From contig DATKRZ010000107.1 of NCBI GenBank assembly GCA_035531955.1, forward strand, positions 1 through 64,000: a stretch of DNA of 64,000 bases. Reading direction: 5' to 3'. This document shows positions 51,495-59,817 of the stretch, piece by piece. The DNA comes from Bog-756 sp035531955 (GTDB lineage Bacteria; Actinomycetota; Acidimicrobiia; Acidimicrobiales; RAAP-2). The position numbers and the translations under genes are program-made. The notes under the pieces were generated by a model, which was given only the letters and a program-made list of their open reading frames with translations, searched no databases and was not told the origin of the DNA. The first letter of the stretch is position 1. Each line of letters begins with the position of its first letter.

Positions 51495-52618
51495 CCGCCG
51501 TCCTCCGGCCCCCGAGCCCACGCCGCCTCCGACCGCTCCACCCTCGCCTGGCCGGGCTCGCACTCCGGAAGCAGGGTGCACCGGCCGCACAGGCTGTTCG
51601 GGGTGCGTCGGGGAATGGACCCGTGGGCCAGACTCCACAATGAGCGGGTGCCGACGATGGTGCGCCGCACCGCACCGACCAGCAATTCCTCGGTCACCGG
51701 ATCCACGTCCAGTTCTCCGGTCCGCGTGTAGTACGTGGCCACCACGAAGGGAGGCGCCGGGCTCCGGAGTGTCTCCACCAGCGCATAGAAATGGAGGTCG
51801 GCCCGGTGCTCCACCCGCCGTGCACCCGCCTTGATCTCCACCAGGGCGACCGAGGCCTCGTCCTCCGCCGGCCGGCCGATGGCCAGATCGACCCGCGCCG
51901 ACAGCTCGACCGCCCCGCGGGCCAACCCGACCCGCATCGACTCCTGTGTGCGGGGAAGCCATGCCGGCTCGAGTGCCGGCCAATGGCGAATGAGGGCGCC
52001 GGCCTGCCGCTCGACCTCGGCGCGGAGCGCCTCCCGCTCGGCAGGGGCCATCCCCACGATCCACGAGACCAGGTCCTGTTGGCGGTCGTCGACGCCGAGA
52101 GCGGCCATCCCGTCGGCCATTGGGTCGTCGATGGAGCCTACGGCGATCAGTTGGCGGAAGAGCACGTCGACCAGGGCCCCGCAGGCCATGGCGGGAGTCG
52201 GGGGCCGGTCGCCGAATTCGCCGGCGACGTGATGGGCCTCGCAGGCCAGGACACCGGTCAAGCGGTCCTTGGTCACCACCACCACCGGCGAGGACGGCGA
52301 CGGGGGGGCTGCGCCCGAGCCCGCCACCGGTGCGTCGTGACCGGCGTCTCGGTCGTGGCCCAGGAGACCGCGTTCGAGGCTTCCCCGGAGCCGAACCTGG
52401 AGGTCGGGATCCGACTTCAGGCGGGGACGGCCGGTGACCCGCAGGCGCTCGAGGATCGCCTGCCCGGCCAGGGGGTGCCAGTCATGTGATGCACGCGGGG
52501 GGCGTCGGACGACCTTCATCGGGCCGGGAACGGATCGGGCGCCACCCGCCGTGACCACCTGTCTTCGCCGCTCGACCGCAGGACCCTCCTCTGCGCGGTC
52601 GGTCACCATGGCGAGCAT
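51491..52618 (-). CDS. PD-(D/E)XK nuclease with an Fe-S cluster motif (Cas4/AddB-like)
   Basis: A 375-residue RecB-family nuclease. The core is Asp244 in SARVDLAIGRPA, then Glu261-x-Lys263 in VALVEIKAG. A lone Cys126 (GVLACEAHHVAG) and a C-terminal trio Cys344, Cys347, Cys353 (LCGRCTLLPEC) give the C...CxxCx5C arrangement that holds a 4Fe-4S cluster in Cas4, AddB and related nucleases. No helicase domain, CRISPR array or other cas gene is seen. It is coupled to the unknown protein downstream. Probable DNA-end processing or repair enzyme; the start may be at an internal Met. Confidence 0.87.
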   Translation of the reverse strand: MLAMVTDRAEEGPAVERRRQVVTAGGARSVPGPMKVVRRPPRASHDWHPLAGQAILERLRVTGRPRLKSDPDLQVRLRGSLERGLLGHDRDAGHDAPVAGSGAAPPSPSSPVVVVTKDRLTGVLACEAHHVAGEFGDRPPTPAMACGALVDVLFRQLIAVGSIDDPMADGMAALGVDDRQQDLVSWIVGMAPAEREALRAEVERQAGALIRHWPALEPAWLPRTQESMRVGLARGAVELSARVDLAIGRPAEDEASVALVEIKAGARRVEHRADLHFYALVETLRSPAPPFVVATYYTRTGELDVDPVTEELLVGAVRRTIVGTRSLWSLAHGSIPRRTPNSLCGRCTLLPECEPGQARVERSEAAWARGPEDGG

Positions 52619-52719
52619 GCCCTCAGTGTGCCCGAAGGGTGTCTCACCCCGGCAGGCTACCGGGAGGACCGGCGTGGGATCGCGGCGGGCCGGTCCCCCG
52701 CCGGTAGCCTCTTGACGAG

Positions 52720-54072
52720 ATGTTGTTCGCCGCCGCCGGCACGTCGTTCCTGGTCGTCTTCACCCTGTTCGTCGTGGTCACGGTGGTGCTCATCGTGCTG
52801 GTCATCCGCTTCACCCTCCAACGCGCCGCCGTCGCCCGGTCGCGCTGGCTGGCCGAACAGGCGGAGTTGGAGGACGAGGAGGAGGAGGAGGATCCAGGAC
52901 CGATCACCGCACTGGTACTGGCCGGAGGAGGCGTCCGGGGGGCGGTCCAGATCGGGATGCTACAGGTGCTCACCGAGCACGGGTTCGTGCCCGATCGGAT
53001 CTATGGGTCATCGGTCGGCGCCCTCAACGGCGCCGCCTTCGCCGGCGACCCCACCCGGCGCGGGGTCGAACGGATGACCGAGACCTGGACCGGACTCACC
53101 CGGGAGCTCGTCTACCCCCAGGGCCGCCTGCACGGGCCGTGGCTCTATTTCCGGCAGCGGGACTCGGTCTTTGCCAATTCCGGACTCCGGGCCATCATCG
53201 AAGAGGGCGTCGCCTTCGAACGGCTCGAGGATGCGGTGATCCCCATCGAGGTGGTGGCCACCTCGCTGAGGGACGGCCGAGAGCGGTGGTTCACCTATGG
53301 TCCTGCGGTCGACGCGGTTCTGGCCTCCGCGGCCATCCCCGCCGTCTTCCCGCCCGTCGAGATAGACGGCGAGCGCTTCATCGATGGCGGGGTGGTCGAC
53401 AACGTGCCCATCCGCCGGGCCATCGATGCCGGGGCCACCCGCATCGTCGTCCTGTTGTGCAGCGCTCCCATCTACACGCCGGCGTCGTCCAAGCGGCCGG
53501 TCGAGTCGATCCTCAACGCCCTGTTCATCTCCATCCACGCCCGGTTCGCCCGGGACATGACCCAGTTGCCGGCGGGGGTGGAGGTCATCGTGATGAGCGG
53601 GAGCGAGGACGAGCCCCGGGACTTCGACGACTTCTCCGGCACCCCAGCGCTGATCGCTCAGGGCCGGGAGGAAGCCTCCGAGGTGGTGCGCCGGTACGGG
53701 CTGGGCCGGGCCGGGACGGCGGCATCCACTACCGCATCGGGAGCAGTGCCCGGGTCAGGGTGGGTCGACGGAGCAGCCGGCGCGGACGGAACCGGTGTCG
53801 GCGCGGACGTCGCAGCAACCGGTGGCGCCGCGGCCGGTGCGGACGGAACCGGTGTCGGCGCGCACGGCACAGCAACCGGTGGCGCCGCGGCCGGTGCGGC
53901 CGGTGCGGACGGAACCGGTGTCGGCGCGGACGGCGCGGACGGCGCGGCAGAAGGTGCCCGATCCGGTGTGGGCGGAACCGGAGGTGTGAACGGTGTCCGG
54001 CGACTTGATCGGGACACTGATCCGTCCGGCCAGCCGGCGGCTCCGTCGACCCACCCGGACCCGGGCACGTAG
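52720..54072 (+). CDS. Patatin-like phospholipase with low-complexity tail
   Basis: A 450-residue membrane-anchored lipase. Helix at 8-32, a run of Glu (about 50-57), then the patatin fold: oxyanion loop LVLAGGGVRGAVQIGMLQ, nucleophile Ser98 in GSSVG and the DGG catalytic Asp222 in RFIDGGVVDN. Residues after about 330 are a Gly/Ala/Thr/Asp repeat, (A)DGTGVGA(D/H)G in units of 19 or 22 residues, ending THPDPGT. That tail lies in the repeat block shared with the opposite acyltransferase gene. The enzyme hydrolyses acyl lipids at the membrane. Confidence 0.92.
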   Translation: MLFAAAGTSFLVVFTLFVVVTVVLIVLVIRFTLQRAAVARSRWLAEQAELEDEEEEEDPGPITALVLAGGGVRGAVQIGMLQVLTEHGFVPDRIYGSSVGALNGAAFAGDPTRRGVERMTETWTGLTRELVYPQGRLHGPWLYFRQRDSVFANSGLRAIIEEGVAFERLEDAVIPIEVVATSLRDGRERWFTYGPAVDAVLASAAIPAVFPPVEIDGERFIDGGVVDNVPIRRAIDAGATRIVVLLCSAPIYTPASSKRPVESILNALFISIHARFARDMTQLPAGVEVIVMSGSEDEPRDFDDFSGTPALIAQGREEASEVVRRYGLGRAGTAASTTASGAVPGSGWVDGAAGADGTGVGADVAATGGAAAGADGTGVGAHGTATGGAAAGAAGADGTGVGADGADGAAEGARSGVGGTGGVNGVRRLDRDTDPSGQPAAPSTHPDPGT

Positions 54073-54752
54073 CGCCGCATGATGCGGGCCGGCACACCGG
54101 CGATCACACAATGGTCGGGGAAGACGCCGCGCACAACGGCGCCCGCTCCCACCACGACGTTGGCCCCCAGTTCCGTGCCCGGGAGGATCACCACACCGGT
54201 TCCGAGCCAACTGCCGGTTCCGATCCTCACCGGGACATCGCTCGGCCACTGCCGGTGGACGACCACGTCGGGGTTCTCGTATCCGTGGTTCTGGTCGGTG
54301 ATGTACACGTAGGGACCGGTGTGGACGTCGTCCCCGATCTCCACGTTGAAGTGGCCGACGATATGACTCCCCCGGCCGATCATGCATCGGTCGCCGATGC
54401 GGACGACCGGATAGGTGACCATGAGCTGCCCCGGCACCATCCCGGCGGAGATGCTCACGTGTGGCCCGACCAGCGTGTCGGCCCCGATGGCGATCCACTG
54501 CTCACCGAAGATCGCCCCGGGCGGGAAGGCCAGGCAGCTCCCCTCGCCGAAGCTTCCGAACCGCCTGGCCGCGGCGTCACCGGGGCCGGTGGCACCGTGT
54601 TCGGCCAACCACCTCCAACCGGCGTGAACGGCGGAATTGAGCCACCGACGAGGCGACTCGACGAAGGGGCGGCGAATCTCGAGGGGACGGCCGGGAGCTG
54701 GTGGGCCGGTCGGTGCCGGCGCTTCGTCACGGCCGGATTGGGCAGCAGTCAC
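53658..54752 (-). CDS. Hexapeptide-repeat acyltransferase with Pro/Ala tail
   Basis: A 364-residue left-handed beta-helix acyltransferase. Hexapeptide turns include AIGADTLVGPHVSISAGMVP, then MIGRGSHIVGHFNVEIGDDV, the catalytic His in YVYITDQNHGYENPDVVV, and GTGVVILPGTELGANVVVGA. The fold ends at ARIMRRY; after it comes a tail of about 140 residues rich in Pro/Ala/Ser (units of APTPVPSAPAA). It converges with the patatin gene and the two overlap by 415 bp over the repeat block. It may acylate a sugar or lipid. The tail could be longer than the functional protein needs. Confidence 0.88.
   Translation of the reverse strand: MTAAQSGRDEAPAPTGPPAPGRPLEIRRPFVESPRRWLNSAVHAGWRWLAEHGATGPGDAAARRFGSFGEGSCLAFPPGAIFGEQWIAIGADTLVGPHVSISAGMVPGQLMVTYPVVRIGDRCMIGRGSHIVGHFNVEIGDDVHTGPYVYITDQNHGYENPDVVVHRQWPSDVPVRIGTGSWLGTGVVILPGTELGANVVVGAGAVVRGVFPDHCVIAGVPARIMRRYVPGSGWVDGAAGWPDGSVSRSSRRTPFTPPVPPTPDRAPSAAPSAPSAPTPVPSAPAAPAAAPPVAVPCAPTPVPSAPAAAPPVAATSAPTPVPSAPAAPSTHPDPGTAPDAVVDAAVPARPSPYRRTTSEASSRP
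53746..54068. repeat. Inverted repeat flanking a tandem-repeat block, shared by two convergent genes
   Basis: The arms at 53746-53780 and 54034-54068 match each other in reverse complement at 33 of 35 positions. They encode GSGWVDGAAG in both convergent genes. Between them are GC-rich direct repeats with unit starts at 53782, 53839 and 53905 (57 and 66 bp). Each strand is open through the whole block, giving a Gly/Thr/Asp tail in the patatin and a Pro/Ala tail in the acyltransferase. Confidence 0.85.
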
Positions 54753-55246
54753 CGCTCGACGCTATCTGATCGGTCGTCTCAGCACTCACCTGGCTGCCGT
54801 CGAGGTCCGGATGTCTTCGTCCGGGGTGCCTGGAGCTGGCCTGAGTCTCTTGAATGCCCAGCTCAGCGGGCCAACACGAGGATCCTGATGAGGAACCAGT
54901 AGTGCCGGCGAGGTCACGCACGCCACCGCTGGCATCGAATGCCGGGCGGAATCCACCGCCGCTTCATCCCTGTGAATCGAACGAAGCGACGTGCTCCTGA
55001 CGTCGACTTGTCCTGGACGCCTCTCGAGGCGGAAATCAACCTTGGGACCACGTCAGACTGGATCACCGACCACCCCTCCGATCGGCCATCCCCAACCGTC
55101 ACGATACCGATATCGCCCTACCCGGTGGCCGTGCCTGCGGTGTCGTTGTCCAGTGAACAGCCATCGACCCGTAGCCTGACCAGCCGCAGCAGTCGAGCCT
55201 GCTCTGGGCTGAGGCCGTCCCGAACCGGACCGGCGGACCGGTTTGA
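54753..55246. other. About 490 bp with no supported gene
   Basis: The region between the acyltransferase start and the secreted Ig-like protein. An open frame at 54939-55286 on the plus strand is Arg/Ser/Pro-rich and shows no recognisable domain or ribosome site; I do not call it. No tRNA, repeat or clear terminator is seen. Confidence 0.5.
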
Positions 55247-56674
55247 TCAGCTGCAGGCGGGGGCGGTGCCGGCGGTGAGGGCCTGATTCCAGGCCGTCAA
55301 CTGCGCTGGTGTGTACTCATCGAACCCGCTGTACCGGGGCCCCGGGGGCCATACCTCGACCGACTGGGCATGATGGCCGACGGCGATTCCAATGGCCGTA
55401 CAAAGATTGAAGCCGTTCGGACCGATGGTCTGGAAGTCCACCGGAACAGCACCGTCGTACAGCTGCCATGCAGCACTGATGCTGGCGTACAGGCTGGCCT
55501 GCTGCGTGGTCACCGAGTCGGTGAGCCCGTGGTTGTCGAGGATGCAGAGCGGCAGCTCCCCGGTGACCACCGTCTGGGCGCACTGGCTCACCACCGTTTG
55601 AGTGGCCCCGCTCAGTGGCGAGGGATTCATGGTGAAATCGACCGGCGTGCGTTGCCACGCCGCATAGTTGCCCAGAGCGCCTTCCACGCATTGCACCTGT
55701 TCGTTCTGCGTCCATCCAGCGGTGGTCAGTGCAGTGACGACGGTTCCATCGATGATGAACGGTTCGCCGGTAATGGTGTTGCACGACGTGACGGCCACCT
55801 GGCTGACTAGGTCGTTCTTGTCGTAGTGCTGGGCCAGGGCCGCCTGGAAGGCCGTCCACTGCTGTTCGTAGTCGGCGAGCCAGTACCGTCCAAGGGTTCC
55901 GCCGACCGGCCTGGTCGGGTCGCCGGGCACGCTGATCGGCGCCCCGTCCAGCGACTTGGCCCAGTCTGGGGCGGCGAACCCACCGAAGACCCGCATTTTA
56001 ACGGTCAGGGGGTGGCCCGGGTTGGCGCTGTTGTAGGCGGTGACGGCAGCCAGAGAACTGTCGAGAGGGGTGAAGTCCGGTTGGCCCTGCGTCGGCTCCA
56101 GCTGCGCCCAGGTCTCGTTGACGACGATTCCCGCGAACGCCTGAGCGTAGCCGGACAGCTCGCTCGTGGGTGTGGTGGGAAATGCCTGATCGAGCTGATA
56201 AGGCGTCCCACTCCCCTTGTCGAACAGCCCGGAGATCCGGGCCTTCACCTTTTTGTCCTTGGACGAAACGGCGATAGTGAGAGCCGCGCTCTGGCTGGTG
56301 GACGACCCTGAGGCGTTGGTGGCCACGGCCCGGTAGCGGTTCCCGTCGACCGCCAGGGTGGCTGGAACCTGCAGGGCGGAGGACGGGGAGCCAGTGTCGA
56401 CGTAGGGACCGCCTGACCAGGAGACCTGCCACTGGAGGGACGGCTTTGGAGAGCCGACGGCCTTCACGTGGAAAGTGGCCGTCTTGCCGAACTTGGCCGC
56501 AACTGGCTGGGGCTGCTGGGTGATCACAGGAGCAGACGGGGTCGCACCCCGGGCCCATGCCTCCGAGCCTCCGGTGGTGGCGACCACCGTCCCAACCGAC
56601 AGCACCGTCACAACCGACAGCACCGACAGCACCGACAGCACCGCCGTCCGGGGTCTCATCGATCCATGGGACAT
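55247..56674 (-). CDS. Secreted protein: Ig-like domain plus (beta/alpha)8-like region
   Basis: A 475-residue exported protein. The signal is unusual: repeated Leu-Ser-Val units (AVLSVLSVLSVVTVLSVGTV) coded by 9-bp repeats. After an Ala/Gly cleavage region comes one Ig-like domain (about 48-130, FGKTATFHVKAVGSPKPSLQ and NRYRAVATNASGSSTSQSAA). The rest looks like a glycoside-hydrolase-type barrel: AGIVVNETWAQLEPTQGQPD, the sequence PLTVKMRVFGGFAAPDWAKS and VDFQTIGPNGFNLC. Catalytic Glu residues cannot be fixed by eye. GGAGGTGG precedes the ATG. It is divergent from the secreted hydrolase at 57089. Confidence 0.8.
   Translation of the reverse strand: MSHGSMRPRTAVLSVLSVLSVVTVLSVGTVVATTGGSEAWARGATPSAPVITQQPQPVAAKFGKTATFHVKAVGSPKPSLQWQVSWSGGPYVDTGSPSSALQVPATLAVDGNRYRAVATNASGSSTSQSAALTIAVSSKDKKVKARISGLFDKGSGTPYQLDQAFPTTPTSELSGYAQAFAGIVVNETWAQLEPTQGQPDFTPLDSSLAAVTAYNSANPGHPLTVKMRVFGGFAAPDWAKSLDGAPISVPGDPTRPVGGTLGRYWLADYEQQWTAFQAALAQHYDKNDLVSQVAVTSCNTITGEPFIIDGTVVTALTTAGWTQNEQVQCVEGALGNYAAWQRTPVDFTMNPSPLSGATQTVVSQCAQTVVTGELPLCILDNHGLTDSVTTQQASLYASISAAWQLYDGAVPVDFQTIGPNGFNLCTAIGIAVGHHAQSVEVWPPGPRYSGFDEYTPAQLTAWNQALTAGTAPACS
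56595..56648. repeat. 9-bp repeats in the signal-peptide coding region
   Basis: ACCGACAGC occurs at 56595, 56613, 56622 and 56631, with ACCGTCACA and ACCGCCGTC in register. Read on the minus strand they give the Leu-Ser-Val series of the signal peptide. Copy-number slippage here would lengthen or shorten the hydrophobic core by three residues per unit without a frameshift. Confidence 0.8.
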
Positions 56675-57088
56675 CGCGACCACCTCCCCTTGGCTCCTCT
56701 GGAGCCTCCTCGAATCCTGGCACCGCCGGGTCCAAATCCTGGAACTACCGGGTCCAACGGTCCCTCGTCGCCTACTCAGACGGGGACCGTATAACACAGA
56801 TGTTCGGAAACGGTTAGGGCCAACGCCCGTCTGATTGAGCGTTGCGTGACCACGCCCGGTGGTCGGTGCGGGCAAAGGTCGTGGCCTGTGCCGCCGTCGG
56901 TCCCGTCAAATGGATCAGGTCCAGGCGGCCGAGGCCTTGCCGGCGCCGAGCCCTCCCAATCCAACTGCATGGACGTGTAACCCCAAGCCTTTGAAGTCCC
57001 CGCGTCAGTTGGTGGATCCTCATGCATTGCTAACAATTGGGCGATAGAACTGCCGTTGAATCGGACCCTTCACCCAAAGGTGCCTCAC
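56675..57088. other. Divergent promoter region, about 410 bp, no gene
   Basis: Lies between two divergent secreted-protein genes. It holds the ribosome sites of both (GGAGGTGG on the minus strand, AAAGGTG on the plus strand). I see no gene and no strong palindrome. Both genes probably share regulation from here. Confidence 0.5.
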
Positions 57089-58264
57089 ATGCTGAAGAAG
57101 CTCTCGACCGTCCTCGCTGCCGTCATCGCGCTGGGGATCCCGCTGACCAGCGTGGTGACGAACGCTCCCCCGGCCGGCGCCGCCTACCCGGTGACGATCG
57201 AGTCCAACCTCTGCTATCAGTCGGTGAAGGGCGCCTGCACCGACGGGGTCAGCCACGAGTTCGACGCCTACCTGCCCAGCGGGGCGACCCAGAAGACCCC
57301 AGGCGTGATCGTGATCCACGGGGGAGGGTTCATCGGTGGCGACAAGGCCGGGTTCGCCACCATCGCCACCCAGCTGGCCGCCGACGGCATGGCCGCCTTC
57401 TCCATCAACTACCGACTGGACAGCGCCACCACCGTCGGCTTCCCCATGGAGTCCCAGGACGTGATGGCGGCCATCAGCTACATCCGGGCCCATGCCCACC
57501 GGTTCAACGTGGACGGCACCCGGCTGGCCTCCTTCGGCTCCTCGGCGGGAGCCACCCTTGCCGTCTACTCGGCCATGCAGGCCCAACGGAGCGACCCTTC
57601 GGCCCAGGTGGTGGCTGACGTCGGCTGGTCGGGCGGCTACGACTTCACCGTCGGCCCCAGCGGCACCATCGACCCGACCCAGCTCCGAAACGCCGAGTAC
57701 TACCTCGGGTGCAGCGACCCGACGGTGCCGGCCTGTCAGGCCACGGCCACCGCGGCATCCGCCGTGTCCCTCGTACAGCCCGGCGATCCGGCCACGCTGC
57801 TGGCCAGCTCGACCGACTACAAGCTCGGGTGCGAGATCGTGAATCCGGCCCAGGCCAAGGAGATGGCCGGTGACCTCCAGCACGCCGGCGACACCGTGCA
57901 GCTCGACCTCAACAGCGAGTGCGCCCACGCCAGCGGCTATGCCAACATCGAACTTACGCCGACGGTCACGTTCCTCGAGGCTCACCTCTTCGTGGCCCCC
58001 ACCATCATCTCCCGTTCGGCGACGAACTTCAGGGTCGGCTCGGACAAGACCTTCACAGTCAAGACCCGAGCAAATCCCACCGCGACCGTGACCGAGAGCG
58101 GTTCGCTGCCTGCCGGAGTTTCGTTCACCACCAGCGGAACCGGCGATGCAACCATTGCTGGGACTCCGGGCCCAGGTACCTCGGGTAGCTATCCCCTGGT
58201 GCTTACAGCCGTCAACGGCGCTGCGGCCGCTGGAGTGCAAGGCTTCACCCTCACGGTCAAGTAG
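57089..58264 (+). CDS. Secreted alpha/beta hydrolase (esterase) with C-terminal Ig-like domain
   Basis: A 391-residue exported esterase. The signal peptide is KKLSTVLAAVIALGIPLTSV with APPAGAA before cleavage. The oxyanion HGGG motif is in VIVIHGGGFIGGDKAG and the nucleophile in ASFGSSAGATLAVY (GSSAG). The acid/His could be in the region of SECAHASGYANIEL. The last about 85 residues form a putative Ig fold (FRVGSDKTFTVKTRANPTAT to GVQGFTLTVK). Four Cys in the middle likely pair. It probably degrades esters on polymers outside the cell, with the Ig domain for binding, which is inference. Confidence 0.9.
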   Translation: MLKKLSTVLAAVIALGIPLTSVVTNAPPAGAAYPVTIESNLCYQSVKGACTDGVSHEFDAYLPSGATQKTPGVIVIHGGGFIGGDKAGFATIATQLAADGMAAFSINYRLDSATTVGFPMESQDVMAAISYIRAHAHRFNVDGTRLASFGSSAGATLAVYSAMQAQRSDPSAQVVADVGWSGGYDFTVGPSGTIDPTQLRNAEYYLGCSDPTVPACQATATAASAVSLVQPGDPATLLASSTDYKLGCEIVNPAQAKEMAGDLQHAGDTVQLDLNSECAHASGYANIELTPTVTFLEAHLFVAPTIISRSATNFRVGSDKTFTVKTRANPTATVTESGSLPAGVSFTTSGTGDATIAGTPGPGTSGSYPLVLTAVNGAAAAGVQGFTLTVK

Positions 58265-58454
58265 TCGCTGCCTCACAGTTCCACAGCGCTGTCCGGTACC
58301 TCGGGGCTTCGGCCACTACTTCGGGCCAGGTGGGATCACGATCCGGTTCGCCTCGGCCGACAGCGTCGGTCGGCAATGGCGACTTCCGCGTTCGCTCCGT
58401 CCGTACAAGGCGTGGGTGGCGGCCGATGCCCGCCCTCGACAATAGAATCTGCCC

Positions 58455-59228
58455 ATGTCGAGGGCCGAACCGGCACCCCCGACCGGCCGGGAGCTGGGTC
58501 GGCTCGGGTTCGAGACCGGCTCCGACATCTACGAGCGGGCCCGACCCGGCTATCCGGACACCGCGGTGGCCGACCTGCGGGCCGTCGCCGGCATCACCTC
58601 CGGGTCCCGGGTGCTCGATCTGGCCGCGGGCACCGGAAAGCTGACCCGCCAGCTGCAGCGGGGCGGGGCGGTCTGCCTGGCCCTGGAGCCCTCCGCCTCG
58701 ATGCGGCGGGTGTTCCAGGGCGCGGTCCCCGGGGTGGCCTTGGCCGGCGGGACGGCCGAGATGATCCCGGTGGCGGGCGACGCCGTCGATACGGTGGTCG
58801 TGGGACAGGCCTTCCACTGGTTCGACCCGTCCCGGGCCCTGCCCGAGATCGCCCGGGTGCTCCGACCCGATGGTTGGCTGGCGCTCATCTGGAACGAGCG
58901 GGACGAGTCCGATCCGGCCATGGCCGAGCTGGTCCGGATCAGCAAGTGGGACCGTTGCCAGCCCTACCCGATGGGGAAGGACTTCGGGGCCGTCGTCGAC
59001 GAGTCCGGCCTCTTCGGACCCGTGCAACGCACCCGGTACCCGTTCACCCAGTGGCTCGACCGCACCGCCTTCGTCGAACAGGTCGCCTCCCGCAGCTACG
59101 TCCAGGTCCTGCCCGAGCCGGAGCGCCGGGTCCTCCTGGACGAGGTGGGCGCCTTCGGATCCACACTGGGCGACCCGATTGCCATGCCCTATATCACCGA
59201 CCTCTTCTGCACCCCGGTGGCCGGTTGA
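58455..59228 (+). CDS. SAM-dependent methyltransferase
   Basis: A 257-residue class I methyltransferase of the Methyltransf_11 kind. It begins FETGSDIYERARPGYPDTAV, motif I is VLDLAAGTGKLTRQLQRGG, and AFHWFDPSRALPEIARVLRP is the post-motif signature common to ubiquinone/tocopherol-like and yeast Crg1-like methyltransferases. The substrate is unknown. It stands 190 bp after the secreted esterase and 125 bp before the EthD gene on the same strand. Confidence 0.9.
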   Translation: MSRAEPAPPTGRELGRLGFETGSDIYERARPGYPDTAVADLRAVAGITSGSRVLDLAAGTGKLTRQLQRGGAVCLALEPSASMRRVFQGAVPGVALAGGTAEMIPVAGDAVDTVVVGQAFHWFDPSRALPEIARVLRPDGWLALIWNERDESDPAMAELVRISKWDRCQPYPMGKDFGAVVDESGLFGPVQRTRYPFTQWLDRTAFVEQVASRSYVQVLPEPERRVLLDEVGAFGSTLGDPIAMPYITDLFCTPVAG

Positions 59229-59353
59229 TCCGGTCGGTGGATGACGGGTCCCCGGTTTGCAATGGGGAATCCGGAAGGTGGATCCTCTGTGACCGGCACG
59301 ACCGGCCGCCACCGACGGTCCGATGAACGCCACCTCCACCAGGGGAGACCTCG

Positions 59354-59719
59354 ATGATCAAGTTGACCTGCCTGCTGAAGCGCAAGGAGGGGATGACGCC
59401 CGCCGAGTTCCAGGCGTACTGGAGGGACCGTCACGCTCCCCTGATCGCCAACGGCCGCTGTGGGACCCACGTCCTCCGCTACGAGCAGAATCCCCGTCCG
59501 CTCGACGACTACCGCGGCGACGACGACCGGTCGGGGTATGACGGCGTGACCGTCCAGTGGTTCGCGTCCATGGACGAGTACCACGCCCACATGAGCGAGG
59601 ACGACTCACCCCAGATGTTCGAGGACATCACCAAATTCCTGGACCTCGACCATCTCGACTTCGTGCTCACCGAGGAGCCGCGGGTCATCATCGACGGCCG
59701 GGTGGACTGGGGCGCCTGA
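59354..59719 (+). CDS. EthD-domain protein
   Basis: A 121-residue ferredoxin-like EthD protein. The start MIKLTCLLKRKEGMTPAEFQ and YWRDRHAPLIA are family hallmarks, and the C-terminal half DGVTVQWFASMDEYHAHMSE is typical. EthD proteins support P450 systems that degrade ethers or other substrates; a P450 gene follows 98 bp downstream, in keeping with this. The biochemical role of EthD is not settled. Confidence 0.9.
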   Translation: MIKLTCLLKRKEGMTPAEFQAYWRDRHAPLIANGRCGTHVLRYEQNPRPLDDYRGDDDRSGYDGVTVQWFASMDEYHAHMSEDDSPQMFEDITKFLDLDHLDFVLTEEPRVIIDGRVDWGA

Positions 59720-59817
59720 CGGCGCCTGCCCCGGGGGGTCATTGACAGGCCAGGGGACCGGACGTACCATCCATCCCATCGGACACATTGTCTGATCGAA
59801 TGGACGGAGAATCCGAT

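Noticed and set aside
50634..52618. Cas4-like nuclease as a sign of a CRISPR-Cas locus
   Set aside because: No direct-repeat array and no other cas gene is visible in the window; the Fe-S nuclease motif also occurs in AddB and other repair proteins.
54939..55286. A 115-residue plus-strand frame in the gap before the secreted Ig protein
   Set aside because: Ser/Arg/Pro-rich composition without domain, and it runs into the 3' end of a supported opposite-strand gene.
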